Shown: in pieces, positions 1 through 7,934 of the stretch
How the letters are laid out: each line of letters begins with the position of its first letter
Position numbering within the stretch: position 1 is the first letter of the stretch
NCBI GenBank assembly: GCA_016278415.1
Contig: JADQBV010000055.1
Coordinates: 1 to 15,840 of the forward strand
Direction of reading: 5' to 3'
DNA length: 15,840 nt
From: Halanaerobiales bacterium
GTDB lineage: Bacteria > Bacillota_F > Halanaerobiia > Halanaerobiales > DTU029
The notes under the pieces: model-generated
What the model saw: the letters and a program-made list of their open reading frames with translations, nothing else
Databases searched by the model: none
What the model was told of the DNA's origin: nothing
Program-made: the position numbers and the translations under genes

Positions 1-3
1 CTT

Positions 4-20
4 ATATGGATATGTATATG
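4..20 (+). repeat. Left copy of a 17-base inverted repeat flanking the ykvI-like gene
   Basis: The 17 bases here (ATATGGATATGTATATG) are the exact reverse complement of positions 1224-1240. The pair brackets the ykvI-like gene. The repeats are AT-rich and of low complexity, so chance similarity or two copies of a dispersed element are both possible. Confidence 0.4.
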
Positions 21-97
21 ATTTATTATCAACAATAATTCATTAATTTATACCTGTCTGAGAGCATAAATATTATTTGTGAGGGAGGAATAAATTG

Positions 98-1153
98 ATG
101 AATAAGAAAAGGGTAATAGGCTTAGCTTTTACATATGTAGGTGCAGTGGTGGGTGCTGGCTTCTCATCTGGACGTGAGATTTGGAGATTTTTTGCTAGAC
201 ATTCTGGATCAGGTATTTATGCTATAGGAATAGTTATGATATTTTTTATAGTATTAGCACCCCTCTTTTTTAAGTTAGGGAAAAAGTGTGATATAGAAAA
301 CTATCATTGTTATTTTCATAAATATCTACCAAAGCCCTTTTCATATTTTTTTGATTTCATATATAGCTGTTTTCTATTAGGCAGTGTGTCTGTCATGTTG
401 GCGGGTTCTGGTGAAGTATTTTATAATTTATTAGGGATACCATATATACTTGGTGTAACAATAACTATAATATTTATTTTATTAACATTAGTATTAAGTC
501 GTGAAGGTATATTGACTGTTAATACAATATTAATACCAATTCTTACACTTATAACTATATACACAGTTATTAGCTATATCTCTAACCCGGCTGAATTACC
601 AATAAAAGAAGTGATTACAGATAAACTAAGTACATCAAATATAAGCTGGCTAAAAGATTCATTGTTATACGGTTCTTATAATTTGGTTATGGCAATAGCC
701 GTTATGACTAACATAGTATATAAAGAGGAGAAAGAAGACATTGCTGGGGCAGGTGTACTTGGAGGTATAATGCTCTCTATATTACTACTAATAATATATA
801 TAGGCTTAACCACTGCCTTTACCGAAGGACCTAAAATGGAGATTCCTTTACTTTATTTAGCAGGGAAGGTAGGGAAGGGTATTTATCTTTTATATATAAT
901 AGCTTTATATTTTGCAATGGTTACAACCGCAATTGCAAATTATTATGCATTTACTAAGCGGTTTATATCCTTGTTTAAATTGAAATATGAACTTGGTTTA
1001 GTTATTGGTTTAGTCTTCATATTACCACTGGTACCATCTGGATTTTCCAATTTAATTGACAAATTATATCCAGTGTTTGGCTTTATGGGTATCTTGATTA
1101 TTTTGTTTTATATATCTTTATTAATAAAAGAGTCTTTTAATAAAAGTCATTAA
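98..1153 (+). CDS. YkvI-family integral membrane transporter-like protein
   Basis: This is a 351-residue polytopic membrane protein of the YkvI type, related to the amino-acid/sodium symporter-like transporters of Firmicutes. Its substrate is not known. The family signature near the N-terminus is clear: VGAVVGAGFSSGREI at about residues 14-28 in the first helix. About ten hydrophobic segments follow, and the length is typical of the family. I prefer the ATG at 98 over the TTG at 95, because GGAGG at 84-88 lies 9 bases upstream of it. The gene stands alone. The 94 bases upstream show no clear promoter, and no convincing intrinsic terminator follows directly. The next gene is about 1 kb away, behind its own riboswitch, so it is probably not part of the gcv operon. 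The family call is from remembered sequence patterns; the transport function is inferred. Confidence 0.82.
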   Translation: MNKKRVIGLAFTYVGAVVGAGFSSGREIWRFFARHSGSGIYAIGIVMIFFIVLAPLFFKLGKKCDIENYHCYFHKYLPKPFSYFFDFIYSCFLLGSVSVMLAGSGEVFYNLLGIPYILGVTITIIFILLTLVLSREGILTVNTILIPILTLITIYTVISYISNPAELPIKEVITDKLSTSNISWLKDSLLYGSYNLVMAIAVMTNIVYKEEKEDIAGAGVLGGIMLSILLLIIYIGLTTAFTEGPKMEIPLLYLAGKVGKGIYLLYIIALYFAMVTTAIANYYAFTKRFISLFKLKYELGLVIGLVFILPLVPSGFSNLIDKLYPVFGFMGILIILFYISLLIKESFNKSH

Positions 1154-1223
1154 ATTTATTTATCAAAAACAGCTAAGGAGACTCTATTTAAAATTTTGTT
1201 TAAGAGTTAGGTGGAGAGGGTCA

Positions 1224-1240
1224 CATATACATATCCATAT
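1224..1240 (-). repeat. Right copy of a 17-base inverted repeat flanking the ykvI-like gene
   Basis: This is the exact reverse complement of positions 4-20. It sits about 20 bases before the structured element that starts near 1262, and may belong to the outer edge of that element. Confidence 0.4.
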
Positions 1241-1261
1241 TAACTATCTTTTTCATTTGTT

Positions 1262-1637
1262 ATTCAAACTTCGCACTTACTCAATTTATTCTTGGATTTT
1301 CCTGGTTAGCCATTTGCTGAATAAACGTTAAAAAAGCTCCAGTACCGCATGGAAGGCTATAAATGGTTTAACAAAATTCTGTCTCACTGCCCCTTCATTT
1401 TATACGCATAGTCGGGCCAGCACTAGGCCATCGAGGCCGTCGAAACAGTTAGCGTAGCGAAGTGAGTTTATTTTGTTATTTATAGCCTGGAAGAGGAACT
1501 GGGAATTAGCTTTTTCCGTGCATGAAGTGCTTCTAAATTCTCTTTTCTATTACGCATTGATAATTTAGAAATTAGGTCATCGAAACCGTCATGGCTAACC
1601 AGGCTTTATGCGGTAAAATCATCTGCGAAGTTTGAGT
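1262..1637. other. Large self-complementary structured element (ncRNA or MITE-like)
   Basis: These 376 bases hold no plausible gene but fold back on themselves through many nested helices. The pairs I can see are 1264-1275 with 1624-1635 (12 bp), 1295-1300 with 1615-1620, 1301-1313 with 1591-1603 (13 bp, perfect), 1331-1338 with 1508-1515 (8 bp), 1339-1343 with 1498-1502, 1354-1364 with 1478-1488 (11 bp), 1370-1377 with 1470-1477 (8 bp), 1383-1388 with 1461-1466, and 1403-1407 with 1452-1456. A side hairpin pairs 1531-1539 with 1562-1570. The element includes GC-rich patches unlike the AT-rich flanks. It could be a folded non-coding RNA, a palindromic MITE-like insertion or the decayed remnant of one. 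I do not recognise it as any named RNA family. Strand is undetermined because the helices form on either strand. Confidence 0.6.
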
Positions 1638-1744
1638 TTCTTACTTAAAAAAATAAAAAATTATTCTAAGAAAGCAGGAAATTTAAAAGTAATTAAGAAT
1701 ATACTAAGTGTAAAGATATATTTAAAAAAATAAATATTTCGGAT

Positions 1745-1860
1745 GAATTCCAGGTGAGAGACCTTTGAAATAAGGCGCCGAAGGAGATAAGGTTAGAAAA
1801 ACCAAAACTCTCAGGCAGAAGAATCCTGGAGGGACGAAACTCTGAACTATCTGGACAGAG
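1745..1860 (+). promoter_or_regulatory. Glycine riboswitch (one canonical aptamer plus 3' ghost-like stem)
   Basis: The RNA binds glycine and controls the gcv genes downstream. The helices are visible: P1 pairs TCCAGG (1749-1754) with CCTGGA (1825-1830). P2 pairs TGAGAG (1755-1760) with CTCTCA (1808-1813). One P3 arm pairs CCTT (1762-1765) with AAGG (1772-1775), and a second arm pairs GGTT (1791-1794) with AACC (1800-1803). The conserved core GGCGCCGAAGGAG (1774-1786) and CTCTCAGGCAGAAG (1808-1821) fit the gcvT RNA motif. Only one full aptamer is present. A short 3' stem, CTCTG (1840-1844) with CAGAG (1856-1860), fits the ghost aptamer of singlet glycine riboswitches. This stem shares bases 1857-1860 with the following terminator, so glycine binding should prevent termination and switch the operon on. 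Confidence 0.92.
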
Positions 1861-1894
1861 GAGATTAGTGTAAAATGCTAATTTCCTCTTTTTT
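1857..1894 (+). terminator. Riboswitch-controlled intrinsic terminator
   Basis: The stem pairs GAGGAGATTAG (1858-1868) with CTAATTTCCTC (1878-1888), with one G-U pair and a 9-base loop. A1857 and T1889 can extend it, and a run of six T follows (1889-1894). Its 5' arm overlaps the ghost-like stem of the glycine riboswitch, which makes the two structures mutually exclusive. This is the expression platform. Confidence 0.9.
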
Positions 1895-2139
1895 AATTTT
1901 TAGCTAACAGAATGATATAAAAAAGTAATTTAACACAAGTAAATAAATTATTTTAAAAGAAAAATTAATTATATAAAATTAAGCAAGAAAGATATTTTAA
2001 ATATCAAGTAAAAGTATTTAGCAACGACAATAAATAAAAAAATATTATTTCAAAATTCTAGATAACATTAAGTAAACTCTTAATAACACTTTTAACATAT
2101 ATAAAACAATCAAATACTGGATTTAAAGGGGGTTCTAGA

Positions 2140-3306
2140 ATGAAAACGACTTTAAATGATATTCATCGACAATTAGGCGCAAAGATGGTTGATTTTGCTG
2201 GCTGGGAAATGCCAGTTCAGTATAGTAGTATTTTGGATGAACACCAGGCTGTCAGAGATAAAGCTGGTTTATTTGATGTGTCACATATGGGGGAATTTAG
2301 CCTAACAGGGAGAGATGCTTTAGCCAACTTACAATATCTTGTCACTAATAATGTTGCCAGGCTCAAAGTGGGGCAGGTTATCTATACACCTATGTGTAAT
2401 TTTAATGGTGGTATAATTGATGATTTGTTAATATACCGGCTTTCAGAAGAAGAATACATGATGGTTGTAAATGCATCAAATATTGGGAAAGATTATAAGT
2501 GGATAGGAGAAAATATAAAAGGGGATATTAAACTTAAAAATGTCTCCAAGGAATATTCACTTTTGGCTTTACAGGGCCCGCAGTCAAGTAATATACTTAA
2601 TAAATTAACAGAAATAGATTTAGATGCTATCGATTACTATTGTTTTCAAGAGGATAGAGTAGCTGATATAGATGCTATTATCTCAAGAACAGGTTATACT
2701 GGAGAATTAGGATATGAAATATACTGTTCCCCTAAAAGCGCCCCACAATTATGGGGAAAAATAATGGATGAGGGTCAAGAATATGGTGTTTTGCCTGTTG
2801 GTCTTGGCGCTAGAGATACCCTTCGATTGGAAAAAGGCTATTGCCTTTATGGAAATGATATAAATCAAGGAAGGAATCCCCTAGAAGCTGGTTTGTCCTG
2901 GACAATAGACTTCGCTAAAGCTGATTTTATAGGTAAGGAAAGGCTTCTAAAATATAAAGAAACAGGATTGAAGCAACGATTGATGGGTTTTAAGTTAACT
3001 GGTAGAGGGATACCTAGACATGGATATCAGATTATTATAGAATCTGACATAAACAAAAGAAATAATTTAAATAATAGTAAAAAAAGTGGAGACCTCAAGA
3101 AACAAGACCATAAAAATCAGAATGAATCCGTAAAAAACACTAAAGTAATTGGCGAAGTTACCAGTGGTAGTTTTTCTCCTACTCTTAAAGAGAATATAGG
3201 TCTTGCTTATATAGATATGGAATACGCTAACATTGGTCAAGAAATAGAAGTGATTATAAGAAATAAACCTGTAAAAGCGGTGGTTGTAAAGACTCCATTT
3301 GTTTAA
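2140..3306 (+). CDS. gcvT: Glycine cleavage system T-protein (aminomethyltransferase)
   Basis: GcvT takes the aminomethyl group from lipoylated GcvH, releases ammonia and forms 5,10-methylenetetrahydrofolate in the cytoplasm. Family motifs are all present: AGWEMPVQY (about residues 20-28), FDVSHMGEF (45-53), the folate-binding region NGGIIDDLLIYR (89-100), SRTGYTGELGYEIY near 182-195 and GLGARDTLRLEKGYCLYGND near 221-240. The protein has 388 residues, longer than the usual 360-370. The excess is a polar K/N/S/D-rich stretch at residues 302-335 in the C-terminal barrel domain, just before VIGEVTSGSFSPT. The start is supported by AAAGGGGG at 2126-2133, six bases before the ATG. It is the first gene behind the glycine riboswitch, after an A/T-rich leader (1895-2139) in which I see only a short palindrome at 1991-2005. 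Confidence 0.96.
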   Translation: MKTTLNDIHRQLGAKMVDFAGWEMPVQYSSILDEHQAVRDKAGLFDVSHMGEFSLTGRDALANLQYLVTNNVARLKVGQVIYTPMCNFNGGIIDDLLIYRLSEEEYMMVVNASNIGKDYKWIGENIKGDIKLKNVSKEYSLLALQGPQSSNILNKLTEIDLDAIDYYCFQEDRVADIDAIISRTGYTGELGYEIYCSPKSAPQLWGKIMDEGQEYGVLPVGLGARDTLRLEKGYCLYGNDINQGRNPLEAGLSWTIDFAKADFIGKERLLKYKETGLKQRLMGFKLTGRGIPRHGYQIIIESDINKRNNLNNSKKSGDLKKQDHKNQNESVKNTKVIGEVTSGSFSPTLKENIGLAYIDMEYANIGQEIEVIIRNKPVKAVVVKTPFV

Positions 3307-3565
3307 TATTTATAAATAATAATAAAGTGTGTTTTTAGTCATAGAGGGGTTTTTCTCCCAAGTGAAACTTAGCCTTAAAGGGTGAGCTAAACATCAGATT
3401 ATGGATTTCTTAGTAATAGTAGCTGTTATATAAATTAGTGCTTCATCAGGATGATCTATAGTTTGTATGTGTTGATATAGTGTTAAATACTTTAAATAGT
3501 ATTAGAAATATATGTAGTATTAGTAAATTAGTAAATATAATATAAGAAAGGGGATTGATTATAAA
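3307..3565. other. gcvT-gcvH intergenic gap
   Basis: This 259-base spacer inside the gcv gene cluster has no credible ORF. It holds a weak hairpin pairing TTAGC with GCTAA around 3370-3391, and then increasingly AT-rich sequence before gcvH. I see neither a second glycine aptamer nor an intrinsic terminator with a T-run. Confidence 0.5.
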
Positions 3566-3952
3566 ATGGATATACCTAAAGACTTATTTTATACTGAAAA
3601 TCATGAATGGACGCTAGTAGAGGGTAATGAGGCAACAATAGGTATTAGTGAATATGCCCAAAAGGAAATGGGAGATGTAGTTTTTGTAGAATTGCCAGAA
3701 GTTGGAGATGTTTTTGAACAGTTTGACTCATTTGGAGTAGTTGAATCGGTAAAAGCCGTATCTGATATTTACCTACCAATTGCAGGAGAGATTATCGCAA
3801 TAAATGAGGATCTTTTTGATTCACCAGAATTGGTAAATGAAGAACCATTTGAAGGTGGTTGGCTTGTAAAAATTAAAATAGCTAATAAAGATGATCTAGC
3901 AGAATTAATGGATAAAGAGGATTACGCAAGGTTCCTGGAAGAAGAGGAATAG
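3566..3952 (+). CDS. gcvH: Glycine cleavage system H-protein (lipoyl carrier)
   Basis: GcvH shuttles the aminomethyl intermediate on a lipoyl arm between the P, T and L proteins. Its 128 residues match the family length. The lipoylation site is K63 in [11 protein letters not shown]. The N-terminal [19 protein letters not shown] and the C-terminal [11 protein letters not shown] blocks are typical. The ATG at 3566 has AAAGGGG at 3547-3553, a rather long 12-base spacing. A gap of 259 bases separates it from gcvT, whereas gcvPA follows only 5 bases after its stop, so gcvH-gcvPA-gcvPB form the tight part of the operon. Whether gcvH also has its own promoter is unclear; TTGATA at 3472-3477 lacks a convincing -10 partner. 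Confidence 0.96.
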   Translation: MDIPKDLFYTENHEWTLVEGNEATIGISEYAQKEMGDVVFVELPEVGDVFEQFDSFGVVESVKAVSDIYLPIAGEIIAINEDLFDSPELVNEEPFEGGWLVKIKIANKDDLAELMDKEDYARFLEEEE

Positions 3953-3957
3953 CTAAG

Positions 3958-5304
3958 ATGAGTTATATATCTAATACTATACAAGAGAAAGAAGAGATGT
4001 TAAAAACTATAGGAATTGATAATATTGAAGAATTGTTTGCTGCTATTCCCAGGGAAGTATTATTTCAAGGTGAATTGGATATTCCAGCAGGCCTTTCAGA
4101 ATTAGAATTAATGAGAGATATAAAAGAAAAAGCTAGTAAGAATTTATCTCTAGACGAACTAAATTCCTTTCTGGGTGCTGGGGCCTATGACCACTATATA
4201 CCAAGTATTATAGATCATATTGTTTCTCGTTCAGAGTTTTACACAGCCTATACACCTTATCAGGCAGAGTTAAGTCAAGGGAGTTTGCAGGCTATCTATG
4301 AATACCAAAGTATGATTTGTGAATTAACAGGTATGGAAGTTGCTAATGCCTCACTTCTTGACGGGGGGTCAGCTACAGCTGAAGCTGTACTTATGGCTTC
4401 CAGAATTACAAGAAAGAAAGATATTATTATCTCAAAATCAGTACATCCTGCTTATAGAGATATTGTCCAAACATATGGTAAACAACAAGGATTGTCCTTT
4501 ACTGAAGTTAATATCAATGATACACAAATAAACCTTGAGCAATTAGAATCAGCAATTGACCAAGGTACTGCTGCTGTTGTTATACAGTATCCAAATTTTT
4601 TCGGGAGTATTGAGGATGTTGAAAGAATAAGAGAAATGCTAGACAACTTTAAACGTACACTATTAATAGTTATTGCAAATCCAATTGCAATGGCGTTGCT
4701 TAAAACACCAGGGCAGTTAGGTGCTGACATTGTAATAGGAGAAGGGCAACCTTTAGGGAATACAATTAATTATGGAGGACCATACTTAGGATTTATGTCC
4801 TGTAAAGAGAAATACATTAGACAGATGCCTGGTCGTATCGTGGGAGCTACAACTGATCTTAGTGGAGAAAAAGGCTATGTTATGACACTACAAACCAGAG
4901 AACAACATATTAGAAGGGGACGTGCTACTTCTAATATTTGTACAAATGAAGCCTTAAATGCCCTTATTGCCACAATATATCTCTCAGTAATGGGTAAACA
5001 TGGACTAAAAGAAGTAGCAGAACATTGTCTACGAAAAGCCCATTATTTAGCTGATCATATTGAATCAATACCCGGATATAAGGTCTTGAATAAAGGAAAC
5101 TTCTTTCATGAGTTCCTGATTCAAACACCTGTAGATAGTGAAACAGTTTATAAAAAATTACAGAAAAAAGGAATATTAGCTGGCCTAAGAATAAGATCTT
5201 TAGATTATAAATTAGATGGTCTCTTAGTATGTGTAACAGAGAAAAAAACCACCAGGGAGTTGGATCAGTTTGTAAAAGCCCTGGAGGTGATTAATTATGA
5301 ATAA
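3958..5304 (+). CDS. gcvPA: Glycine dehydrogenase (decarboxylating) subunit 1
   Basis: GcvPA is the N-terminal half of the split P-protein. It pairs with GcvPB to decarboxylate glycine and load the aminomethyl group onto GcvH. At 448 residues it is full length for the family. Typical motifs are [14 protein letters not shown] (about 65-78), the [22 protein letters not shown] block (about 96-117), [14 protein letters not shown] and [19 protein letters not shown]. This subunit has the PLP-enzyme fold but not the PLP lysine, which lies in GcvPB. The ATG at 3958 follows the gcvH stop by 5 bases, with a GAGG-type site inside the end of gcvH. Its end overlaps the start of gcvPB by 8 bases, which suggests translational coupling. 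It has no insertions, unlike gcvT and gcvPB. Confidence 0.96.
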   Translation: MSYISNTIQEKEEMLKTIGIDNIEELFAAIPREVLFQGELDIPAGLSELELMRDIKEKASKNLSLDELNSFLGAGAYDHYIPSIIDHIVSRSEFYTAYTPYQAELSQGSLQAIYEYQSMICELTGMEVANASLLDGGSATAEAVLMASRITRKKDIIISKSVHPAYRDIVQTYGKQQGLSFTEVNINDTQINLEQLESAIDQGTAAVVIQYPNFFGSIEDVERIREMLDNFKRTLLIVIANPIAMALLKTPGQLGADIVIGEGQPLGNTINYGGPYLGFMSCKEKYIRQMPGRIVGATTDLSGEKGYVMTLQTREQHIRRGRATSNICTNEALNALIATIYLSVMGKHGLKEVAEHCLRKAHYLADHIESIPGYKVLNKGNFFHEFLIQTPVDSETVYKKLQKKGILAGLRIRSLDYKLDGLLVCVTEKKTTRELDQFVKALEVINYE

Positions 5305-6952
5305 ACAAAATAGAAATACTAATAGTGAACAAAGTGTAGAAAAATATAAAGTTAAAAACACGGCAATTAATGAGACAAGAAGTGAACCATTAATTATAGA
5401 ATATAGTAGCCCAGGGAGAAGAGGGGCTTCTTTATCAGATATTGATCTACCAAATAAAGATAAAGACTTATCTCAACTACTTCCCAAAGATTATTTAAGG
5501 GAAGTTGAATTAAAACTACCAGAAGTAAGTGAAGTTGATGTAGTTAGGCATTATACATTACTTTCACAAAAAAATTATGGTGTTGATTCAGGTATTTACC
5601 CACTTGGTTCCTGTACAATGAAATATAATCCTAAAATTAATGAGGATATTGCTCGTATAGATAAATTGTCAAATTTACACCCATATCAAGATGAGAAACT
5701 AGTTCAGGGTTCATTAGAAATACTCTATAGACTGAAACAAGACCTAGCTGAAATCAGTGGGATGGATGAAGTAACACTACAGCCTGCTTCTGGAGCACAT
5801 GGTGAGCTATCAGGTTTAATGATTATCAAGAAATACTTTGAAGATAGAGGAGAAGAACGAAAAAAAGTAATTGTACCAGATTCTGCTCATGGAACAAACC
5901 CAGCTAGTGCAGCTATGGCGGGTTTTGACATTATAGAAATAGAATCAAACGACGAAGGTATGATAGATTTAGAAAACCTAAAAAATGTTTTAGATGAGAA
6001 TGTAGCTGCATTAATGCTGACAAATCCTAATACATTAGGAATATTTGAAAAGGATATCGTAAAAATATCAGAACTTGTTCACGATGCTGGTGGACTATTG
6101 TATTATGATGGAGCAAATATGAATGCGGTTATGGGTTATGTAAGACCAGGTGATATGAATTTTGATGTATTACACTTTAATTTACATAAGACATTCTCAA
6201 CCCCACATGGTGGTGGTGGCCCAGGTTCAGGACCTGTTGGAGTAAAAGAATTTCTCATACCATATTTACCAACCCCATTATTAAGGGTAGAAAAAATCTC
6301 TAAAGAATCAGACAATGCTACAGAAAAAGATACTCAAATCTATGAAAAAGATAATAAATCTCATCGTTCTAATACTAATTTAATAGATGATAAGTTAACT
6401 TATGGTGAAGATAAAGAAGAGAGCAAAAGGTATTATTGGGACTATGATCGCCCTAAATCAATAGGGAAGTTACATGCCTTTTATGGTAACTATGGAGTTA
6501 TGCTTAAGGCATATTCTTACATAAGAAAATTAGGGGCAGGTGGATTAAAAGAGACAACAGAGAATGCTGTCTTAAATGCTAATTATATGAAGGCTAGACT
6601 CAAAGAAGAATATCATCTACCATATCAAGAGAATAGTTTACATGAGTTTGTCTTATCAGGAATAAAACAAAAGGAAAAAGGGGCAACTACCTTGAACATA
6701 GCCAAAAGATTACTAGATTATGGACAATATGCCCCAACAATTTATTTCCCACTAGTTGTTAAAGAGGCCTTAATGATAGAACCTACAGAAACAGAAAATA
6801 TCGATACATTAAACAAATTTGTCGAAACTATGAAGATTATTTCCCGGGAAATAAAAGAAAGTCCGGAATTGGTGAAAAATGCACCATATTCGACACCAGT
6901 ACGTAAACTTGATGAGGTAAAAGCTGCAAGGGAAACCAATTTACGCTGGTGA
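5297..6952 (+). CDS. gcvPB: Glycine dehydrogenase (decarboxylating) subunit 2
   Basis: GcvPB is the PLP-binding half of the split P-protein. The PLP lysine is K298 in [19 protein letters not shown]. Other family blocks are [10 protein letters not shown] (37-46), [38 protein letters not shown] and [19 protein letters not shown]. It has 551 residues against a usual length of about 480-490. The excess has two sources: a polar N-terminal extension of about 30 residues before [13 protein letters not shown], and an insertion at about residues 333-376 rich in K, E, D, N and S between the PTPLLRVE strand and YYWDYDRP. Both look like disordered linkers. The start ATG overlaps the end of gcvPA (ATGAATAA), with GGAGGTGAT just upstream, so the extension appears real. 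No gcvL (lipoamide dehydrogenase) follows. Confidence 0.95.
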   Translation: MNKQNRNTNSEQSVEKYKVKNTAINETRSEPLIIEYSSPGRRGASLSDIDLPNKDKDLSQLLPKDYLREVELKLPEVSEVDVVRHYTLLSQKNYGVDSGIYPLGSCTMKYNPKINEDIARIDKLSNLHPYQDEKLVQGSLEILYRLKQDLAEISGMDEVTLQPASGAHGELSGLMIIKKYFEDRGEERKKVIVPDSAHGTNPASAAMAGFDIIEIESNDEGMIDLENLKNVLDENVAALMLTNPNTLGIFEKDIVKISELVHDAGGLLYYDGANMNAVMGYVRPGDMNFDVLHFNLHKTFSTPHGGGGPGSGPVGVKEFLIPYLPTPLLRVEKISKESDNATEKDTQIYEKDNKSHRSNTNLIDDKLTYGEDKEESKRYYWDYDRPKSIGKLHAFYGNYGVMLKAYSYIRKLGAGGLKETTENAVLNANYMKARLKEEYHLPYQENSLHEFVLSGIKQKEKGATTLNIAKRLLDYGQYAPTIYFPLVVKEALMIEPTETENIDTLNKFVETMKIISREIKESPELVKNAPYSTPVRKLDEVKAARETNLRW

Positions 6953-7022
6953 AACTAGGTTAATCATGACAGACTTTCAGTCTTCTTTTAAAACCAATAG
7001 ATGGATAACCTGGCAAAATATA

Positions 7023-7056
7023 ATAACAGAGAGTTATTATAATAACTCTCTGTTAT
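7023..7056. repeat. Perfect 16-bp palindrome with a 2-base centre
   Basis: ATAACAGAGAGTTATT (7023-7038) is exactly repeated in inverse at 7041-7056. No T-run follows, so it is not a standard terminator on its own. It could be an RNA 3'-end stabiliser or a protein-binding site. It lies 70 bases after the gcvPB stop and 90 before the true terminator. Confidence 0.7.
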
Positions 7057-7146
7057 AGAATTATCTGCACAAAGTCAGATAGGCTTGTCTTCTGGATGAA
7101 TACGGATAACTATATTATATTTAATATTACTTTACAAATTAAAACC

Positions 7147-7197
7147 ACTCCATCTAAATCAAGGATAAGATTTAGATGGAGTTTTTCTCTTTTTTTT
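7147..7197 (+). terminator. Intrinsic terminator of the gcv operon
   Basis: A perfect 14-bp stem pairs ACTCCATCTAAATC (7147-7160) with GATTTAGATGGAGT (7169-7182), with an 8-base loop. A long T-rich tract follows (7182-7197, interrupted by CTC). It is placed to end the gcv transcript about 200 bases after gcvPB. Confidence 0.92.
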
Positions 7198-7203
7198 AAA
7201 AAG

Positions 7204-7240
7204 TCCCAAGTAAAATAGATAAAAGTAAAGTACTTTGGGA
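7204..7240. repeat. Imperfect inverted repeat upstream of the TPR gene
   Basis: TCCCAAGTA (7204-7212) pairs with TACTTTGGGA (7231-7240) with one bulged base and an 18-base loop. It lacks a T-run and lies upstream of the candidate promoter of the TPR gene. Its role is unknown. Confidence 0.35.
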
Positions 7241-7322
7241 AATAATGCTACTGGAAAGGTCTCTATACATTGATAATAATAGAGATATATAGTAAAATAA
7301 CATTTAGGGAGTATAACAGGTA

Positions 7323-7351
7323 TTCAAGATTAACTGTCAATAAAATATAAT
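7323..7351 (+). promoter_or_regulatory. Candidate promoter for the TPR gene
   Basis: A consensus -10 box TATAAT lies at 7346-7351. The hexamer 17 bases upstream, TTCAAG (7323-7328), is a poor -35 box. The position suits a short leader before the ATG at 7383. Confidence 0.4.
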
Positions 7352-7382
7352 AAGTTTAGTCGAAATGGAAGGGATATATGAT

Positions 7383-7934
7383 ATGAAAGAAGAGAGGTAT
7401 CTTAAAAATCTTGAGGAAAATTTAAAAGATAAATATACTAACGCAATTGAACTTTTAGAAGATGGTGAATATGAAAAAGCAGAAGAATTACTGATTGAGA
7501 TTAAAGATCAGAAACCTGAATTTGTTCCATTGTATAATAAATGGGGTATAATACATATACACAAGAAAGATTACCAGCAAGCCAAAGAACGATTATATCA
7601 AGCTATTGAATTGGACAAGGCCTTTGCCCCAGCTTATACTAATTTGGGAAGTTTACTTAAAGCAGAAGGGAATTTGGAAAAGGCTAAACAATTATACAAA
7701 GAAGCTATTGAGGTTGACCCAGAATACGGTCTTGCTTACAATAATCTAGGGGTTATCAACCGAGAAGAAGGTAATTACTCTGAATCAGTAAAAAATCTCA
7801 AAAAGGCGAAAAAATATGGCAGCTATCATGTAGACCTTTCCAGCGATAAACCCTTTTATAAAGAGCCAGGGTGTTTATTTGTGATAATTATATTTATTTT
7901 CGTGATTATTTTTCTGTATTTTTTGCTTACATAG
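7383..7934 (+). CDS. Tail-anchored TPR-repeat protein
   Basis: This is a 183-residue protein of tetratricopeptide repeats with one C-terminal membrane helix. Three good TPR units run from about 48 to 81 (YNKWGIIHIHKKDYQQAKE), 82 to 115 (YTNLGSLLKAEGNLEKAKQ) and 116 to 149 (YNNLGVINREEGNYSESVK). A fourth, degenerate unit covers about 14-47. Residues 164-183 are wholly hydrophobic and end the protein, so the repeat domain should face the cytoplasm, anchored by its tail. I prefer the ATG at 7383 over the ATG at 7365, because GGAAGGG at 7367-7373 sits 9 bases before 7383, while 7365 has no ribosome binding site. TPR proteins are scaffolds; the partner is unknown. No terminator separates it clearly from the channel gene downstream. 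Confidence 0.85.
   Translation: MKEERYLKNLEENLKDKYTNAIELLEDGEYEKAEELLIEIKDQKPEFVPLYNKWGIIHIHKKDYQQAKERLYQAIELDKAFAPAYTNLGSLLKAEGNLEKAKQLYKEAIEVDPEYGLAYNNLGVINREEGNYSESVKNLKKAKKYGSYHVDLSSDKPFYKEPGCLFVIIIFIFVIIFLYFLLT

Larger units (their letters stand above)
1154..1740. other. Gene-free stretch between the ykvI-like gene and the glycine riboswitch
   Basis: I find no credible coding region in these 587 bases. They hold the right copy of the 17-base inverted repeat (1224-1240) and the structured element (1262-1637). The part after 1640 is A/T-rich and must contain the promoter for the glycine riboswitch. A TATACT at 1700-1705 could be its -10 box, but no good -35 box lies at the right distance, so I do not call it as a promoter. 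Confidence 0.6.
6953..7382. other. Intergenic region after the gcv operon
   Basis: No gene is supported in this 430-base stretch. From left to right it holds a small hairpin (AGACT/AGTCT near 6971-6983), a perfect 34-base palindrome (7023-7056), a strong intrinsic terminator (7147-7197), an imperfect inverted repeat (7204-7240) and a candidate -10 box for the next gene (7346-7351). Confidence 0.6.

Noticed and set aside
1180..1210. ACTCT...AGAGT hairpin after the ykvI-like gene as a terminator
   Set aside because: The stem is short with mismatches and there is no T-run after it.
1262..1637. Group II intron, OLE, T-box or rRNA fragment as the identity of the structured element
   Set aside because: I could not find the diagnostic motifs of these families, so no name is assigned.
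3472..3500. TTGATA as the -35 box of a gcvH promoter
   Set aside because: No acceptable -10 box occurs 16-18 bases downstream.
6966..7058. Small ORF of about 30 codons starting ATGACAGAC
   Set aside because: No convincing ribosome binding site, no recognisable domain, and it runs through the palindrome at 7023-7056.
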